The notes: generated by a model not told the origin, from the sequence alone. DNA of 64,000 nucleotides from Diphasiastrum complanatum (GCA_029204225.1 CM055100.1:19616655-19680654), one strand, 5' to 3'; shown: positions 11,756 through 24,937, counted from the first letter of the stretch. Made by a program: numbers and translations.

Positions 11756-12990
11756 ATGGAAGGAACATCTTCAAAAATCTGCCTGATCAACAAGTTCAAC
11801 GGTGATGACTTCCACATGTGGAAGTTCAAGATGAAGATGATACTTACAGAAAAGGAACTCTGGGGATACGTCAATGGTTCAATAGCCAAGCTAGCTGAAC
11901 CTAACATGTTGATCGCCTGGGAAGCTAAGGATGGCAAAGCTCTTGCCATTGTATCTTTGAATCTTAAAGATTCACAAATAGCTCATGTAACTAATTGTTC
12001 CAGCTCCAAAGAGACATGAGACACTCTTACTGGTCTATATGAAACAACAGATGTATCGACTCGACTCTTCTTGAGGAAGAAGTTCATGTCACTCAAGATG
12101 AGTGAAGCAACCTTAGTCATTGATCATCTAAATGAATTCAAACAACCACTCACTTAGCTATCTGCAGTAGGTTCGCCAATATCAGACGAAGATGCTAACA
12201 CGTCTCTTCTGTCCAGTCTTCCTCTCTCTTATGACAATCTAGTATTGCTACTTAGCAATGCTCTTGACCTGTCTCTCCAAAAGGTGACAGCAAGTTTATT
12301 GTAGGAAGAAGTAAGAAGGAAAAGCTTATTCACGTCAAATTTGAAGACAATTGCTCTCTATTCAAATAAGCAACTCCCAAAGAAGAAATTTTTGAAGGAC
12401 AAGAAGACAAAAGCTGAGCAAACTAATTCGGACCAGCAATCACAACAGCACAATCGACATCCTCAAAAGCTTAAGACTGGACTCTTTTGCAAGTATTGCA
12501 AGAGAACCAATCACGACATCAAGGATTGTCGAGTTCTCAAGCATAACGAAGCAAAGAAGAAGATGCAGCAGGATGGAGGATTAGATTCTGCCAAAACCCC
12601 CCAACACTATTAATGATACAAGATGAACCTATTAAAGGAGCTATGGATTGGTATCTCGATTCTAGTGCTTCTCAGCACATGACTTCATGTAAGTCCTTAT
12701 TCAAAGACCTCACACCAGCAGATTCGAAGTATGTCTACTTCGGTGATTTAAGTGCACTGTAGATTGAAGGCAAAGGGCATTCAACTATTTCAAAGATTTC
12801 AAATAGTTTGTTGAGACACAGACTGGTCAACGACTCAAGACCCTGAGTACAGAAATGGTGTAGAGTTTCTGTCAAACGAAATGTTCAACTATTTGGCATC
12901 ATTTGACATTCATCATCAGTTCACCACCAGCTACACACCACAACAGAATGGAGTAGCCGAAAGGTAAAAGTTCCACCTTGAAGAAATCAT
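11756..12990 (+). pseudogene. Ty1/copia gag-protease-integrase remnant
   Basis: ATG 11756 opens a gag protein (FNGDDFHMWKFKMKMIL, then ELWGYVNGS) typical of the UBN2-type copia gag. The frame breaks at a stop near 12017 and again near 12156 and 12301. A zinc knuckle C-x2-C-x4-H-x4-C (CKYCKRTNHDIKDC) lies at about 12490. A protease-like motif follows (WYLDSSASQHMTS, with the catalytic D-S-G changed to D-S-S). An integrase end follows after a deletion (YTPQQNGVAER near 12940). This is a different subfamily from the 3.0 and 56.5 kb copies. It is dead. Confidence 0.85.
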
Positions 12991-14450
12991 TGGCCCTTAT
13001 TGTAAAGAAAGGAAGACAACCTAATAAGTTCAAGAATATGACTCCCATAAAGCAAGAACACAAATCTCAAAATTGGAATTTTGGTACTGGCAATAGTTAA
13101 TCCAATCTCAGTCCCAAGCCTCAGATCATTTGTTATTGTTGTAAGAAAAAGTGACAAAGCTTTAAAAAGAACAAAAAAAAAACTTAGGCTAATGTTGTTT
13201 TAAAAGGAACAATGATGAAGAGCTTGGAGAAATCGAAATGCAATCATGACTAGAACTGACAAGATTTTATATTTGGGAGGTTTGCACTTGGACACAAGTG
13301 CCACTCAAATGACATGCAATTTAGAGTGGTTTGATAATTACTCAGCTTCTTGTACAAATAGATTTGTACATTTGTACTTTATGTGCCAAATTTAACCAAA
13401 AATTTGTTTTTTGTCAAAGGATTACTAATTTGGGTCACAAAGATTTTTTGATAATTGTCACTGCATTTTTGCAAATGATTTAAGCAAGATTCATGTTATA
13501 GGTACAAGAGTTCGACACATGTAAAGATTAAGTCATTGTCATTATGAAAAATCAAAAGTTCTTGTTATTTCAACTGTAGAGAATAAAAATGAACTATGGC
13601 ATGGAGATTTAATCATTTGAATTACAAGAGCATTCAACTTTTGAGATCGAAGGTTTCTTGATGATGACTTGGATTTTTTTTTGTTTAATTCTTCCACTCA
13701 TTGTGAGAGCTACATTCTAAGAAAGCATTCTTGGTCTCCATTTTATTCGATTTGCACTCCTAGATGCTTCTGATTTAAGATAAGCATATTTATGTGGTCT
13801 AATCCAAAACTTGTCCCAAGGGGGAGCTAAGTATTATATCACATTCAAAAATTATTTTCTAGAAGGATTGTTATCATGTTCTTGAAACAAAAATTAGAAG
13901 CCTTTATTTATTTTTTGGCAATTTGAAGAGTGCTCAAAAAATGAAGTCTCTAGATAAATAAAAATTTTCAAAATTGATGGAAACGGTGATACTTCTATAG
14001 AGTTTAAGAATTTTTGCTAAGAGAATGGCATACATCAGCAATTTACTATGAGCTATTCTCCATAGCAAAATGGTATTGCAAAATGAAAAATTAGAACACA
14101 TGTGAAATGTGCAAATTGTATTTACCCCATTCTAAGCTAAGGTTGTGACCACAACAACATACATTCAAAATTGATGCATGAACAAGGCTTTGAATGAAAT
14201 TAACACACCTCATGAGTTATGGATGAGTTTAATTCCATCCTTTAAGCGTATGAGGATTTTTAATTGTATTGCCTACATGCACCAATCTAAGGAGTTGAGG
14301 AAGAAACTAAACCCCACAAGTATCATATGGATATTTTTGTTGGTTATTCACATGATCACAAGGGTTACAAATTATTAAATCCTGTAGATAAGTTTTTCTG
14401 GCTTAGTAGAAATGTGATTTTCAATGGAAGATAGGTTCCATGATTTGAAA
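12991..14450 (+). pseudogene. second, heavily decayed copia remnant
   Basis: Motifs appear in copia order with many stops: a knuckle-like CYCCKK near 13135, a protease-like HLDTSATQMTCNLEW region near 13290, ENKNELWHGDL near 13590, and an integrase C-terminal region near 14180-14340 (INTPHELWMSLIPSFKRMR, then FNCIAYMHQ). No LTR identified. It is more diverged than its neighbour and was probably inserted independently. Confidence 0.65.
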
Positions 14451-17400
14451 GAAGAGCAAGTAGTAGCTTTCTAGAGTCCTTCATTTTTGTTAGTTCGCAC
14501 AGGAACTCTGATTCACTCGTTTCGTGAGTTGTTGTTATGTATATATATGTTGTATCTTTGGCATCCACACTGGCTATGGCTCCAACTAGCTTGACTATGG
14601 CAGTCTCCCAAATAGTCTAGGCTATGGCTCTCCAACTAGCTTGGATATGGATGCAAGAAAGACAGTCATGAGCATGGTGAGTGTCTTGGGGGTAAGATCC
14701 ACTCTTCTCTCTTTTCTCTCCTTAACAACTACAAATGACGGCTTAACCTAAATGATAAAACCCTAATCTAAATCTCCTTCTCTAAGGCTTAACCTACTAG
14801 AGAATGGAGGGCCTAGATTAACTTAACATGTTGCCAGATGAATAACATACAATACAATGTGAAGTAACACAGTACATGAAACCACACAAGGGAGAACACT
14901 CAGAGAGAAAGATAGGCATGTATTGTAAATGAGGTTCTTCTCGAAGCTGGACTCTTCCACTCCTATATATACTTGGAGTGGTGGTCACTTACAAAAAGGC
15001 ACTATGGGACAAATAGTCCTCATAGGCTAACTTAACTTTAAATCACATTGGTGCCATGGGACAAACCCCCAATGGACCTTTGTGACTAACATTTACATAA
15101 CTTGAAATAACTAGAAACTACATATCTATGTGCAGTTCCCATGGCAATTTAAACTTAGAACTGAATATCTTAAGCCATTACGGATAAAGTAAAAGCCTAA
15201 ACTTGATGGGCAAGTTCTACGCTTAAATCATATCCTGCTTGTGTTTTTAAAGATGTTCCGTGGGATGGCTAGAATATTCCTTGGAATATCAGCCTACATT
15301 ATCCCCTCCATTAAGAACTTGGCGGTCCCACGCCAAATGCAATGTTAAGACCCCGTTCCTTATGGTGCTGGAGGAGTGAAAGTCGGTGCATCTTGTAGAT
15401 GTGGAACTTTTTGTAAAGTGTTGTTCCGTAGGAGATGAAGCTTTGAAGAAGTACGAGCATCTCCAGAAGATTTGGATTGAATCAGGTTGGAGTTGGCTCG
15501 TTGATGACTTGCTTCTAATTGCCCACACAAATGATTCAACGGATGATGTACACGAGCTTAGTATTTCTTGAGACATGATGTGAATGCCACACAAGGGGTT
15601 ACTGAACGGCAGTGAGATGAAGATGGGGTGGGTGTGATAGGGGGGTGTTGTAATCTCGGAAGTGGTGAAGGTGGATAGATGGAAGGGGCTGGATGGATCA
15701 AAATTCCTTGCTCATTACTGTCTTTTGAAAGCACTTTTGTCAGCATAAGTTTTCCATTTGACGTTTCTTGCAGTTGTTTGAATTATTATTTTTTTTTTTT
15801 TGGGACTTAAGACATGGCTCATAATCGTTGTTGGAAACCTCTAACATCCTTGAGTTCGTTGCTTCAACGCCGAACTATGTGAATGGTATGTTGTAGATGG
15901 CGTAGATTTGTCTGCTTCACGAACACAAAGGTACTGTACTTGATAAACTATTGTCTCCGAAAATACTTTGTTTACAAATATCTCCTCTTTTGACGTTGTT
16001 GTGCCACTGCAACTTATTTGAGCTCTTTGCACAGTTTGAGAGCTCTTTGGATTGTAGCAATTGTATGACGTTTTTTTTTTTCATACACATAGTCATGTGC
16101 TTTGGAGTTATCAAGAAGCTGATCTCTTTTGCGATGACATGACTGGCATTTTATTGGTGAGAGCCTCTATCATTCTTGCTTTATTCCCTTAGAGCTTTTA
16201 AACAGCATCAGTGGCCTGCTGTAGATGTCTTGGAGTTGTTTACTTTACAAAGTGTTTCAATTCATAACCCAGAGCAACTTCAGATCGATCCATCGGGTGG
16301 AAATGAAGACTTGAGACAAGGATGGGAGAAGTGAGATGAAGCTGCAAGATGTATTATATGGTGGAACATGAGGGAATGAATGGATGGAAAAAAGGAATGA
16401 GATGGGTCTTGTGTGGATTTCCATATCTGTCCATAATATAACCAATGCTCTTTGTACAATTCTCCATGGAATCATCATTGCTTGCCTTTGAAAATAGCTA
16501 CGTTATTGAGGCTGTGCACTCATAGCTTCAATCTCTGATTGACGTGAAATTCCTTCAGTCTGCGTAGGCCTATGGGATGTTGCTTGTTGATGACTTGTGC
16601 TTCTTGTGGCCTCCACAGATGATCAAATGAATGATGTAGAACAGTGGTAGTATATGCGTGAGACATGATTTTGACCACTGCTCAATGTACGTTCGTCCAA
16701 TGAAGCATCGTTGTTGGCGTTGGTAGGAACACTCGTTGTATGCATCGGTTTGCACATAGCGTTTTCCTTTGATTTGACTTGAGAGCCCTTCACTGGTACA
16801 AGCTGTCACTTTATTGATGATTTGATGGCCATGGTGAGGCAATTGGAAAAGCGTGGATATTGTAGCGCTTACGTAAAACCAACTACTTATTGATGATGGC
16901 GGTGGTGGTGTTGTCGCAAATATTTCAGCTTGTTGGGAAGATGGATCTTTTGCTAGATCATGGTTGCAGTCTGATAAGGTGCTCCTTTTGTTGCCAAACT
17001 GAGCATTTGTTGTTGAAGTCCTTGACTGCTCTTTTTGTTCATATTGAAAGTTGTTGAAATCATTGGTAAAGATGTAGAGATATATCCCAATGAAAATTCA
17101 TGTGATACAGCAACTGTAGAGGTAGAATAAAATTGCTGGTGAAATATCACCTATAGTGCTGCTGCAAAAGAATTGACACCAAACCATACGACAATAGAAC
17201 AAACAAACATGTAGCAACAAACGACATAGTTGACATGACAAAACTTGAAATAAGAGAAAAAATGAAAAATTGTAGCAGATAACTCTATAGAAGGATTTGC
17301 ATGACACTCTTAGACCAAACTCTTGCAATTTAGTATCGAACTTGGCACAAGGCCATAGCTATAGTGTTACAAAAGAAAAAACAAAGTCATAACGTGTAAC

Positions 17401-18394
17401 ATTTATGTAGCATTCAATAAGAGAATTATGTCTTAGATTACTTTCACTCAGATAAAACATACGGGTTACCATCTAGACACAAAACTCATGATTCATCAGG
17501 CGATAGCTCAAAACTTGGCTCCAGGGTATGATATCAATTGCTTGGTCATAGAGACGTAATGAAGACATAGATCTGAGGTGGTATATTCTCGGTCTTATCT
17601 ATGAATAATGTTTGAGATAGACCTTACGTGGTTGCTAGATAGGGTGTAACTCTATTTGGATCAGAAGCAACTATGTATCCATGGATGACAAAAGAATCAG
17701 TAAGACTAGACGAGCCTAGACACATCTAACACTACTAATTTTGGTAAGGTGCAAATGGATCAACTTGATGAGCAGGCACATTGGTATCTTCTATACAATA
17801 CATCGCTGGGTCTATGTAGTCGAAATCAACTTGTGTGATAGACGATGTAGCAATATTTTGACTCTCTACAAAAGACTGTTCGATGGGGAGCTATCGGCCT
17901 TGGATAAGAAGACTCTAGTTCAGAATGTAAAAGTGGTGTAGGATGGTTCATAGAACCAGAGTCTTTTGGAGCGCAAAGGTCGAAAGTATTCGACCCTCCG
18001 GTGTCGCGAACATTTTTCTTTTGCATCGTTTGACCTCCTCCAGTTGTTTGTTCGCGAGATTTCGTCTTCGAGGTCTTCGTGATTTTCGTCAGGTTGGGAG
18101 TCGAGAGCTAGCAGAGCTTTGGTAATAGAAACACTTAGTTTCTTCAATACCATGTCGAGAGAAAATTACATCCCTCAAATTTCTATAAGATAAACTGCAG
18201 AATAAACAAAAAGTGTCTATCTTATGCAAACAACCAAAAGTGAAGTACACGTGCTAGAAAGCAATAGAACCATAAAATCACAACACAAATATGAAAATAC
18301 TCAACCTCCAAAACCAAGATCTTGTTTCATTGATTGTTATGGCCAGATATGCCTTCTCTATATATACATGAGAGGGAGCTCGAGCTGCGGTTGA
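14451..18394. other. no intact gene; probable retroelement debris
   Basis: About 3.9 kb of short ORFs on both strands with no domain I can name. A TATA-like TCCTATATATACTTGG (14961) could mark an LTR promoter, and another TATATATAC lies near 18360. On the minus strand, 15289-15340 reads WDRQVLNGG before a purine-rich GGAGGGGA. This is reminiscent of the end of a retrotransposon polyprotein and a polypurine tract, but it is weak. Confidence 0.35.
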
Positions 18395-18890
18395 CTCATC
18401 TGATCTAGCACGTGTGAGAGTGCCTAGTCACCAATGTATCTACTAATCACATCAAACTTGGCACATGGTCACGATTTCCTTGATTTAAGCGACCTCCTTG
18501 GGTAGGAACTTGGATAAATATCTTCTACAAGTCTAAACTAGCATTCTACTTATATTTCCACACGTGTGAGCAGTCCTCTACACATGGGAGATCACTCCTA
18601 AACTTATGGTATATTATTTCCTACCAAAAAAATGATGCCAAGTGGCATATCACTATAAAAGTAGATTTTGGCCATTTTAACCACTAGATTCTAAATATAA
18701 TGAAATATAAAAACTATTGACTAATCTAAATGACATGGACATTAATTTCACACGTGGGAACAGGCTCCACACATGTGTAATGACAATATGTACATGGATA
18801 ACTACTTGTTGCGACATGGATAACAATTGAGAATATGTGTAGAAACTTGGCCATACAGGTATTGTTCTTCACACATGTGAAGGCATTAGG
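18395..18890. repeat. palindrome cluster (CACGTG / CATGTG)
   Basis: Palindromic cores occur at about 18410 (GCACGTGTGAG), 18559 (CCACACGTGTGAG), 18749-18777 (the 29-base pair unit) and 18869 (TCACACATGTGAAG). The unit at 18749 matches 1895-1923 in inverted orientation. Such arrays resemble subterminal transposase-binding repeats of DNA transposons; that role is inferred. Confidence 0.6.
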
Positions 18891-19056
18891 TCTCAATTTT
18901 AACCATTTGCTTGTTGTTCTTGCTGGATTTTTAATGGGAGATTGATCTAATTTGAGATCTAATCATTGGTTGATTAGTAGATCAAGTAATCTAGCTTCCA
19001 ACACCTCTTGAGGATGTGATCTAGATCCATTCTTGGTCTTTATTTCTCTGAAATTT

Positions 19057-19060
<4 letters not shown>

Positions 19061-19136
<76 letters not shown>
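19061..19136 (+). repeat. (TC)n microsatellite
   Basis: 38 uninterrupted TC dinucleotides. Confidence 0.97.
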
Positions 19137-19139
<3 letters not shown>

Positions 19140-19343
19140 TCCGTTGATGTTTATGTTGTAGCCCTACTATAGGATCCCTTGTTGGATTTTTGCAATCCTG
19201 AATAATATGATGATTTGAAAATGACTTTTTCACAGTTGTTTCCTTCATACAAATGTTGTAAATATTTCATAAGTCGCAACAATTGAGTAACATTTTTTTT
19301 AAGACCTACATAAATTCACTTCGGGTTAAAATAGAAAACCCAC

Positions 19344-19371
<28 letters not shown>
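19344..19371 (+). repeat. (AC)n microsatellite
   Basis: About 14 AC dinucleotides. Confidence 0.95.
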
Positions 19372-19374
<3 letters not shown>

Positions 19375-19611
19375 TCCAAAGGACATAGCTTGGATCTTTA
19401 AAATTTAATAGTGTATGGCACAACAGATAGCTAATTTATGTTTATCTCATTGTATGAATTTTATATTATAAATTTGAAGTGACATGAATTTTATATACCT
19501 TGCGTTCAAGCCAACATAAAGAATGTTACTCCAATATGCCCTTGTTTACTTGATTATGTTGTCATGAATCATCAACCTTTTGTGTTGTATTACTATTAAA
19601 TATCTTAATAG

Positions 19612-19740
19612 AGAACATGCTCCTTGCTCCTTGCTCATGTATTATGCATAGAGGCTACCATAGTTTAGTGGAAGCAAATAGATAACATGCTCCTTGCTGT
19701 GTATTTTGCATTGAGGCTACCACGTAGTGTGGTAGAAGCA
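19612..19740 (+). repeat. tandem pair, about 65 bp unit
   Basis: Two adjacent units share AACATGCTCCTTGCT, GAGGCTACCA and GTGGAAGCA/GTAGAAGCA. Imperfect copies. Confidence 0.75.
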
Positions 19741-19812
19741 CTCCCCATCCCAGCGTGGAAGAGACTCTAGAGATATGGCTTCCACCACCAAGCCTCCTCC
19801 ACCCTTAGAAAA

Positions 19813-20062
19813 GAGTGGAGACCGACGATTGCTCTGGCAAACCTTTGGCATAATATGCTCTCTCGCCTTGCTTAAGAAAAAGTTGAATTTCAAAATTCTT
19901 GCGAAAATAATGTGCTAGGTTACGCGATAAGAGCGGGGACCAACGATTGCTCTGGCAAACTTCTGGCATAATATTCTTCTCTCGCCTCGCCTCGCCTCGC
20001 TTAAGAAAAAGTTAAATTTCAAAATTCTTGCAAAAATAATGTGCTAGGTTACGCGATAAGAA
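19813..20062 (+). repeat. tandem pair, about 120 bp unit
   Basis: Units at about 19813-19930 and 19931-20062 share ATTGCTCTGGCAAAC, TTAAGAAAAAGTT, ATTTCAAAATTCTTGC and ATAATGTGCTAGGTTACGCG. The second unit has an internal CGCCT expansion (about 19985-20002). It lies about 1 kb upstream of the DUF1005 start codon. Confidence 0.85.
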
Positions 20063-20531
20063 ACATTTGGTCAATGCAAGATCCTCGGTGGGAATATTCG
20101 GTCCAAGGCTCGCCAAATACGTCGAATGTTTAGCAATGGGGCAATGGGGCTAGCGCCCAACCAAGGGTTGGCCTCTAATTTCTAAGTTTGAAAATTGACA
20201 TGGACTTGGCCCCAGGCCAGGCCACTGGTGGCCCCCTTGGTCCCCTTTCTGCTATCCAACTAAGAACCTTGCAGGTCATAAGCCTGACAGCTGTTATTGC
20301 CACGTGGAGGTCTGTGAATGGCTGTCGGCGTAGCTGGCCTCCTTCCACGTCACCCAATGCCTGTTCCTTGGACCCTTGGACACGGACGCCGTTGCCCGGT
20401 CCAAGAGCGTATTACCCGGAACAGCGAGCAGCGGTCTGTGCGTGTATCCGACGGATAAACAGAATCTCTGAAACATAAATGACTGTATAAGCTTTTGCTT
20501 TTCATTGTTTTCGTTTTTGCTTCTCGCGAGC

Positions 20532-20564
<33 letters not shown>

Positions 20565-21073
20565 GGCGAAGCTTTGATCGAGCTATGGCTATGGCGACGA
20601 CGGCCTTTTGCCTGTTAAGGCCTGCTTATTGTATTGTTATTGTGATAGCAGCAGGAAGCTTGGCAGATCCAGGAGCTTTGATCAGAGCTCCCTATCTCTG
20701 ACAGTGGTTTTGGTTTCTGAAACTTCGGTTTGGATCCTCATTTTCTTTCTGTGCCAGCAGCTTCAAGCGTTTTGACTCAGTAACAGCAGCGTTAGGATTT
20801 TCTTGCAGTGGCGGGCAGATGATTTCAACGTTGTGACTGCCGCTTTTGCTTATTTTGTATGTTGTGGTGGCTTATCAAAGAGCATTTAGGTTTTGTGTCT
20901 TTCGTTTCAGTCACAGGTTGCCGTCGATTGAGATAAGCCAAACGGCATTGCAGTATCAGGTTGCGTGGAGCGTAATAATATATTACCAGGATATGGAGGG
21001 TTTTAGAGTTTTGGCTGCTGGAAGAATAAGGGTGTCGCGTTTTTGAGCATGGGATTGTTTGCACTTCGCTGCC
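20063..21073 (+). promoter_or_regulatory. upstream region and 5' leader of the DUF1005 gene
   Basis: GC content rises here relative to the flanks. A (GA)n tract at 20532-20557 is typical of plant 5' UTRs, so transcription probably starts near 20480-20530. The 500 bases to the ATG may contain a leader intron (candidate donors and acceptors exist, none decisive). Short ORFs here look like noise. Confidence 0.4.
20532..20557 (+). repeat. (GA)n tract in probable 5' UTR
   Basis: 13 GA dinucleotides, about 520 bp before the DUF1005 ATG. Confidence 0.9.
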
Positions 21074-22783
21074 ATGGATCCCCGTGCATTCGTTCGAGTT
21101 TCCATTGGAGCTTTGGGCCTGAGAATAGCGGTGGCCTCTAAGGCATCAAGAGCAGGCGTGCATGCTTCTTCCTCTCCATGCTTTTGTGAGGTCAGATTGC
21201 CCTATTTTCCGTCTCAGACTGTTCCTATACCGCTTATAAGCTCTACAACTGCAGCACCGAACTCTAGAAATATAGCGGCTTGCTTCTATCTGGATGAGCC
21301 CGCATTACTGAAGTTGCTGTCAGCATCTTGGTTTAGATCCGCACCTCCTTGCCTTAAGGTTGTGGTCTTCACCGGATTGCAAGGGTCGTGCTGTGGAATA
21401 AGTGACAGGAAGCTTCTCGGCACCTTTAGTCTTCCCGTAAGCCTGGAATGGGCCGAGGGTAAGACAATTCAACTTCACACCGGATGGACTGCTATAGGCC
21501 AAGCGAAATCAAAGGAAGGACCCTGCGCAGAGCTTCATCTCAATGTAAAAGTTGAAGCTGATCCTCGCTACATATTTCAGTTCGATGAAGACCCCGCATT
21601 GAGTCCTCAGGTGCTTCAGATTCAAGGGAGCTTGCCGCAGCCTATTTTCAGCTGCAAGTTCAGCCGAGACAGAAGTAGCCGCTCTAGGTATGAAATACGT
21701 TTAGCAGTTTCGGCAGTTGGGTCATGTTTCTATTAGTTCTCTCATGTTCTTGAGTAGTAATGAATTTTATTTAAGGAGTTGTGGGAGTTTCTGGGCTTGT
21801 ACATCCTTTTACTTAGTTTTGATAGTTCTGTGCTGCAGAATTTCGTGATCCCTCTGAACTGTCTGTACCTCAATGTACTTTTGTATTATTATCGTTCTTT
21901 TTCATTCTAAGCGAGTGATATCCAATTTACTAGTTTTCCTAGTTACCAGGCTTACGAGACTGGCAGTTCTTTATAGCCCTGCCATTCGTAGTGTCTTTAA
22001 TCTTTCCCTTCCTCGGTCTTGATCTTTCCAACTGAAGTTTTGTACTATAGGCCTCTCATAATCTGTGTTTCTTCTTTCAGATTTGGCTTAGGAGAAACTC
22101 CTCGTGCCAACTCTTGGGCTGGACCTTTTTCTGAGAAAGAAAAGAAAGAGAGGAAGGGGTGGTTGATTATGATACATGATTTGTCTGGATCACCAGTCGC
22201 CGCAGCGTCTATGGTGACCCCTTTCGTTCCCTCAACAGGCTCTGACAAAGTTAGTCGTTCAAATCCTGGCGCTTGGCTTATTTTGAGGCCGGATCCGTCC
22301 AGTGTTGATAGTTGGCAGCCCTGGGGCCGTTTGGAGGCTTGGAGAGAACGCGGAAAGGGAGAACTTGGTCTTAGATTTCAGCTAGTAGGAGGTGGTGGGC
22401 TGGCCGGTGTTGGTACTGGCATTGTGCTCTCTGAATGCGTTATCAACTGTAAGAAGGGTGGCGAGTTTTTAATAGATACGGTGAGGTTCCGTCCAGGCAA
22501 TTCTCCTGCCATTTCTCCAGTGGAGAGCCCTCATAGCAGTGGTGATTGTTCCTTTAACCTTGGGTTACCTGCTGTTGGTGGGTTTGTTATGAACTGTACT
22601 GTACCTGGTGATGGCAAAAAGGGCCGCCCTTTTGTGCAGTTGGCAATGCGCCATGTGACCTGTGTCGAGGATGCTGCTGTATTTCTGGCCCTATCTGCTG
22701 CAGTTGGTTTAAGTGTAGATGCCTGCCGACCATTTTCTCAGAAAATGAGAAAAGAGTTTTCGAGATCCGAGTCATCATCATAG
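21074..22783 (+). CDS. DUF1005 family protein, two exons
   Basis: Exons 21074-21687 and 22081-22783 join in phase 2 (donor CTCTAG|GTATGA, acceptor TTCTTTCAG|A), giving 438 residues. The protein opens MDPRAFVRVSIGALGLRI and has the family landmarks in order: HASSSPCFCEVRLPYFP, LHTGWTAIGQAKSKEGP, HLNVKVEADPRYIFQFDEDP, SPQVLQIQGSLPQPIFSCKF, then on exon 2 MIHDLSGSPVAAASMVTPFV, SRSNPGAWLILRPD, PWGRLEAWRERG, VQLAMRHVTCVEDAAVFLAL and a C-terminal SVDACRPFSQKMRKEF. It looks full length and intact. DUF1005 is plant-specific with no established biochemical role. No transmembrane segment or signal peptide is evident. The context ATGGATCC after GCC suits plant initiation. ATG 21074 is the family start. 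Confidence 0.95.
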
Positions 22784-22866
22784 ATTCTCTTTCTACCACC
22801 TGAATTTTAGTTGCAGGTTTGGTATGATCATTTAAGAATCTGTATCTTTTGCTTTCAGAGCACTTC

Positions 22867-22982
22867 ATTAAAAACTTACAAACCAACGGGGTTGTCTTAG
22901 TTGGTTAGCTTGACATCCAAAGTTTCTTTGGTCTCAGGTTCGAGCCTCCCCTTGGAAACCAAGAAGCATTAAAAACTTACAA
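22867..22982 (+). mobile_element. short tRNA-derived SINE with 15-bp target duplications
   Basis: An 86-bp body (22882-22967) lies between perfect direct repeats ATTAAAAACTTACAA (22867-22881 and 22968-22982). The body has a tRNA D-arm/A-box-like stretch (TTAGTTGGTTAGC), a B box (GGTTCGAGCCT) and a 3' hairpin CTTGG-AAA-CCAAG. There is no long A tail. A second copy lies at 28806-28919. It sits about 90 bp after the DUF1005 stop codon, so it may be in the 3' UTR. Confidence 0.85.
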
Positions 22983-24874
22983 CAGTAGGTCACATTCTTT
23001 TATGTCAAGATATTTTGGGCAAGTTTTAGATTTAAACAAGATTATCAGGCTGAGAGAAACCAGAACACTGATTTCTTTGAATGCTTTTGTTATCTGAGAT
23101 TTCTATGTCTTGTTTTCGTTTTTAAATCTTGTCTTTTAAAGTGTCTTTCTATGTTGGGCTGTCTTGTGCATATGTGATGGTGCATTTGTTCCTGTATTTG
23201 GGTTCATACGCTTAGCAAACTAATAAAACTGTTTACATAGTATTCTGACTTCTTGCAGCTAGTTTCCCAATCTGTTTTGAATGCTGCAAATTGTTTTTTT
23301 CCCTCTTCTCAGAGTCTTGAAGTGTGTTTGTGACTTGAGATTCCCGTATCTCATCTTCCATTGTATAGTGTTTTGCTATGTCCATGGTGTTTTACACTCA
23401 CTAAGAAGTTCATAATGAGGATTTGGGGTTGGAATATTATGTGCATACGTGACAATGCTAATTTTCTTGCGTTTAGCTTCATAACCTTCAAATTTTATGA
23501 ATTTGTGCACATTTCATATGGGAGATTAAAACAACAAAGATTTCAAATCAGGATCTTGCCTTCTTGTGCCAATGTTGCTTAGTTTTGGAATCCTGCAATA
23601 TACTCTTTTTTGGGCTGAACGATCCTTTGTCTTATGATCCTCTTTCTGGTTATGTATAGCAACTTAGCACAAAAATCTGCCAGAAGATACACAACATGTT
23701 TTTCCACCCAAAAAACACAAATTTCTATGATATCAAGCTCCATCCGTTTACACAGGAGGTTTGTATGCACCCCAGATGAGCATTATTACCACATGGATTG
23801 AGAAAGACACAGGCTTGCATGGCTGAGTCTTTACAATAGTACACTTTGTCTACATGGTGCTCATAGGTTAAGATCAAACTCCTGTTGATGTAGAACAATT
23901 TGAAACAAGTGGATACCACACATGATCATCATGAGCTATATATGAGAGAGGGTCAATAAGAGATCACACCTCTACATTCGCTATTGTGAAGCTCGCCATA
24001 ATCTGTAGTCGACCATCTGGCTGACTTCTCTGCTACTCAAAGAACGACAAACTTCTATGGTGACTCCCATGCCTCATGTCACAATCTTAGATAGGTAAGA
24101 GTGCAACAGCATTATGGATAATCTTCACTTACTGTCCACGTGCATTTTAAAAGCAACATTACAAACTCAATCTTTAGTACATTGTCCATATGCCAGTTTT
24201 CAAGAGGAAAGATAAATGGAATGAGATATATATGCAAGTAACAAAAAGAATAAGAATCGTGGTGTCATTATTAAACTGAATAGAAATTTGGATCAGAAAG
24301 GGAAAGGGATATTCAACTTCCATTTTTGAAAGCAGACACTTGTAGCTGATTTGCCAGTCTACCACTTGTTCTCCATTAAAGTCTTGTAATTGTAAAGCTT
24401 GAACAATTTGCACACTAAAGGAGATTATGGAGAACATGTACAAGTCTTTCTTTGAATGCTAGACATAATACAGCATTTATGTTTGCAGATTTAAAATGAC
24501 TTAGTGCTATTTTATTATGTACAAAGACACGTGATTTACATAAGAGTTAGCCCATGGTATGCCTCCACAACTTATGAAATACCTCGATGTAACAAATGCG
24601 TGTAGTGACGATGGTATATTTTCTAAGTAGCAAGGTATGTAGTTAAAAAAACATTCCCATTATAATCTGGTTATGGTTTGTAGGATACCCATGGTATGTG
24701 CTTATTTATAAATATATCATTTCAAAGATGAGATTTGATATTAAGGCTATCATAATCTTTTCTTTGCTTGTAGATATTGTGGACCTAAATTTGTGTGATG
24801 TATAAAATTGTTAGAGCAGATAACCCTTCATCAATTGAATCACATGTTGACACATAACAATGAACACTATTGTC

Positions 24875-24879
<5 letters not shown>
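22983..24879. other. no gene seen
   Basis: AT-rich intergenic sequence with short ORFs only; nothing recognisable. Confidence 0.5.

Positions 24880-24934
<55 letters not shown>
24880..24934 (+). repeat. (AG)n microsatellite
   Basis: About 27 uninterrupted AG dinucleotides. Confidence 0.97.

Positions 24935-24937
<3 letters not shown>

Noticed and set aside
16257-17328. Several 60-90 residue minus-strand ORFs
   Set aside because: No ATG context, no motifs and no splice-linked continuation; consistent with chance in AT-rich debris.
22882-22967. Functional tRNA gene
   Set aside because: A and B boxes are present, but no proper acceptor stem closes, the anticodon arm is abnormal, and perfect target duplications flank it. 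A SINE fits better.
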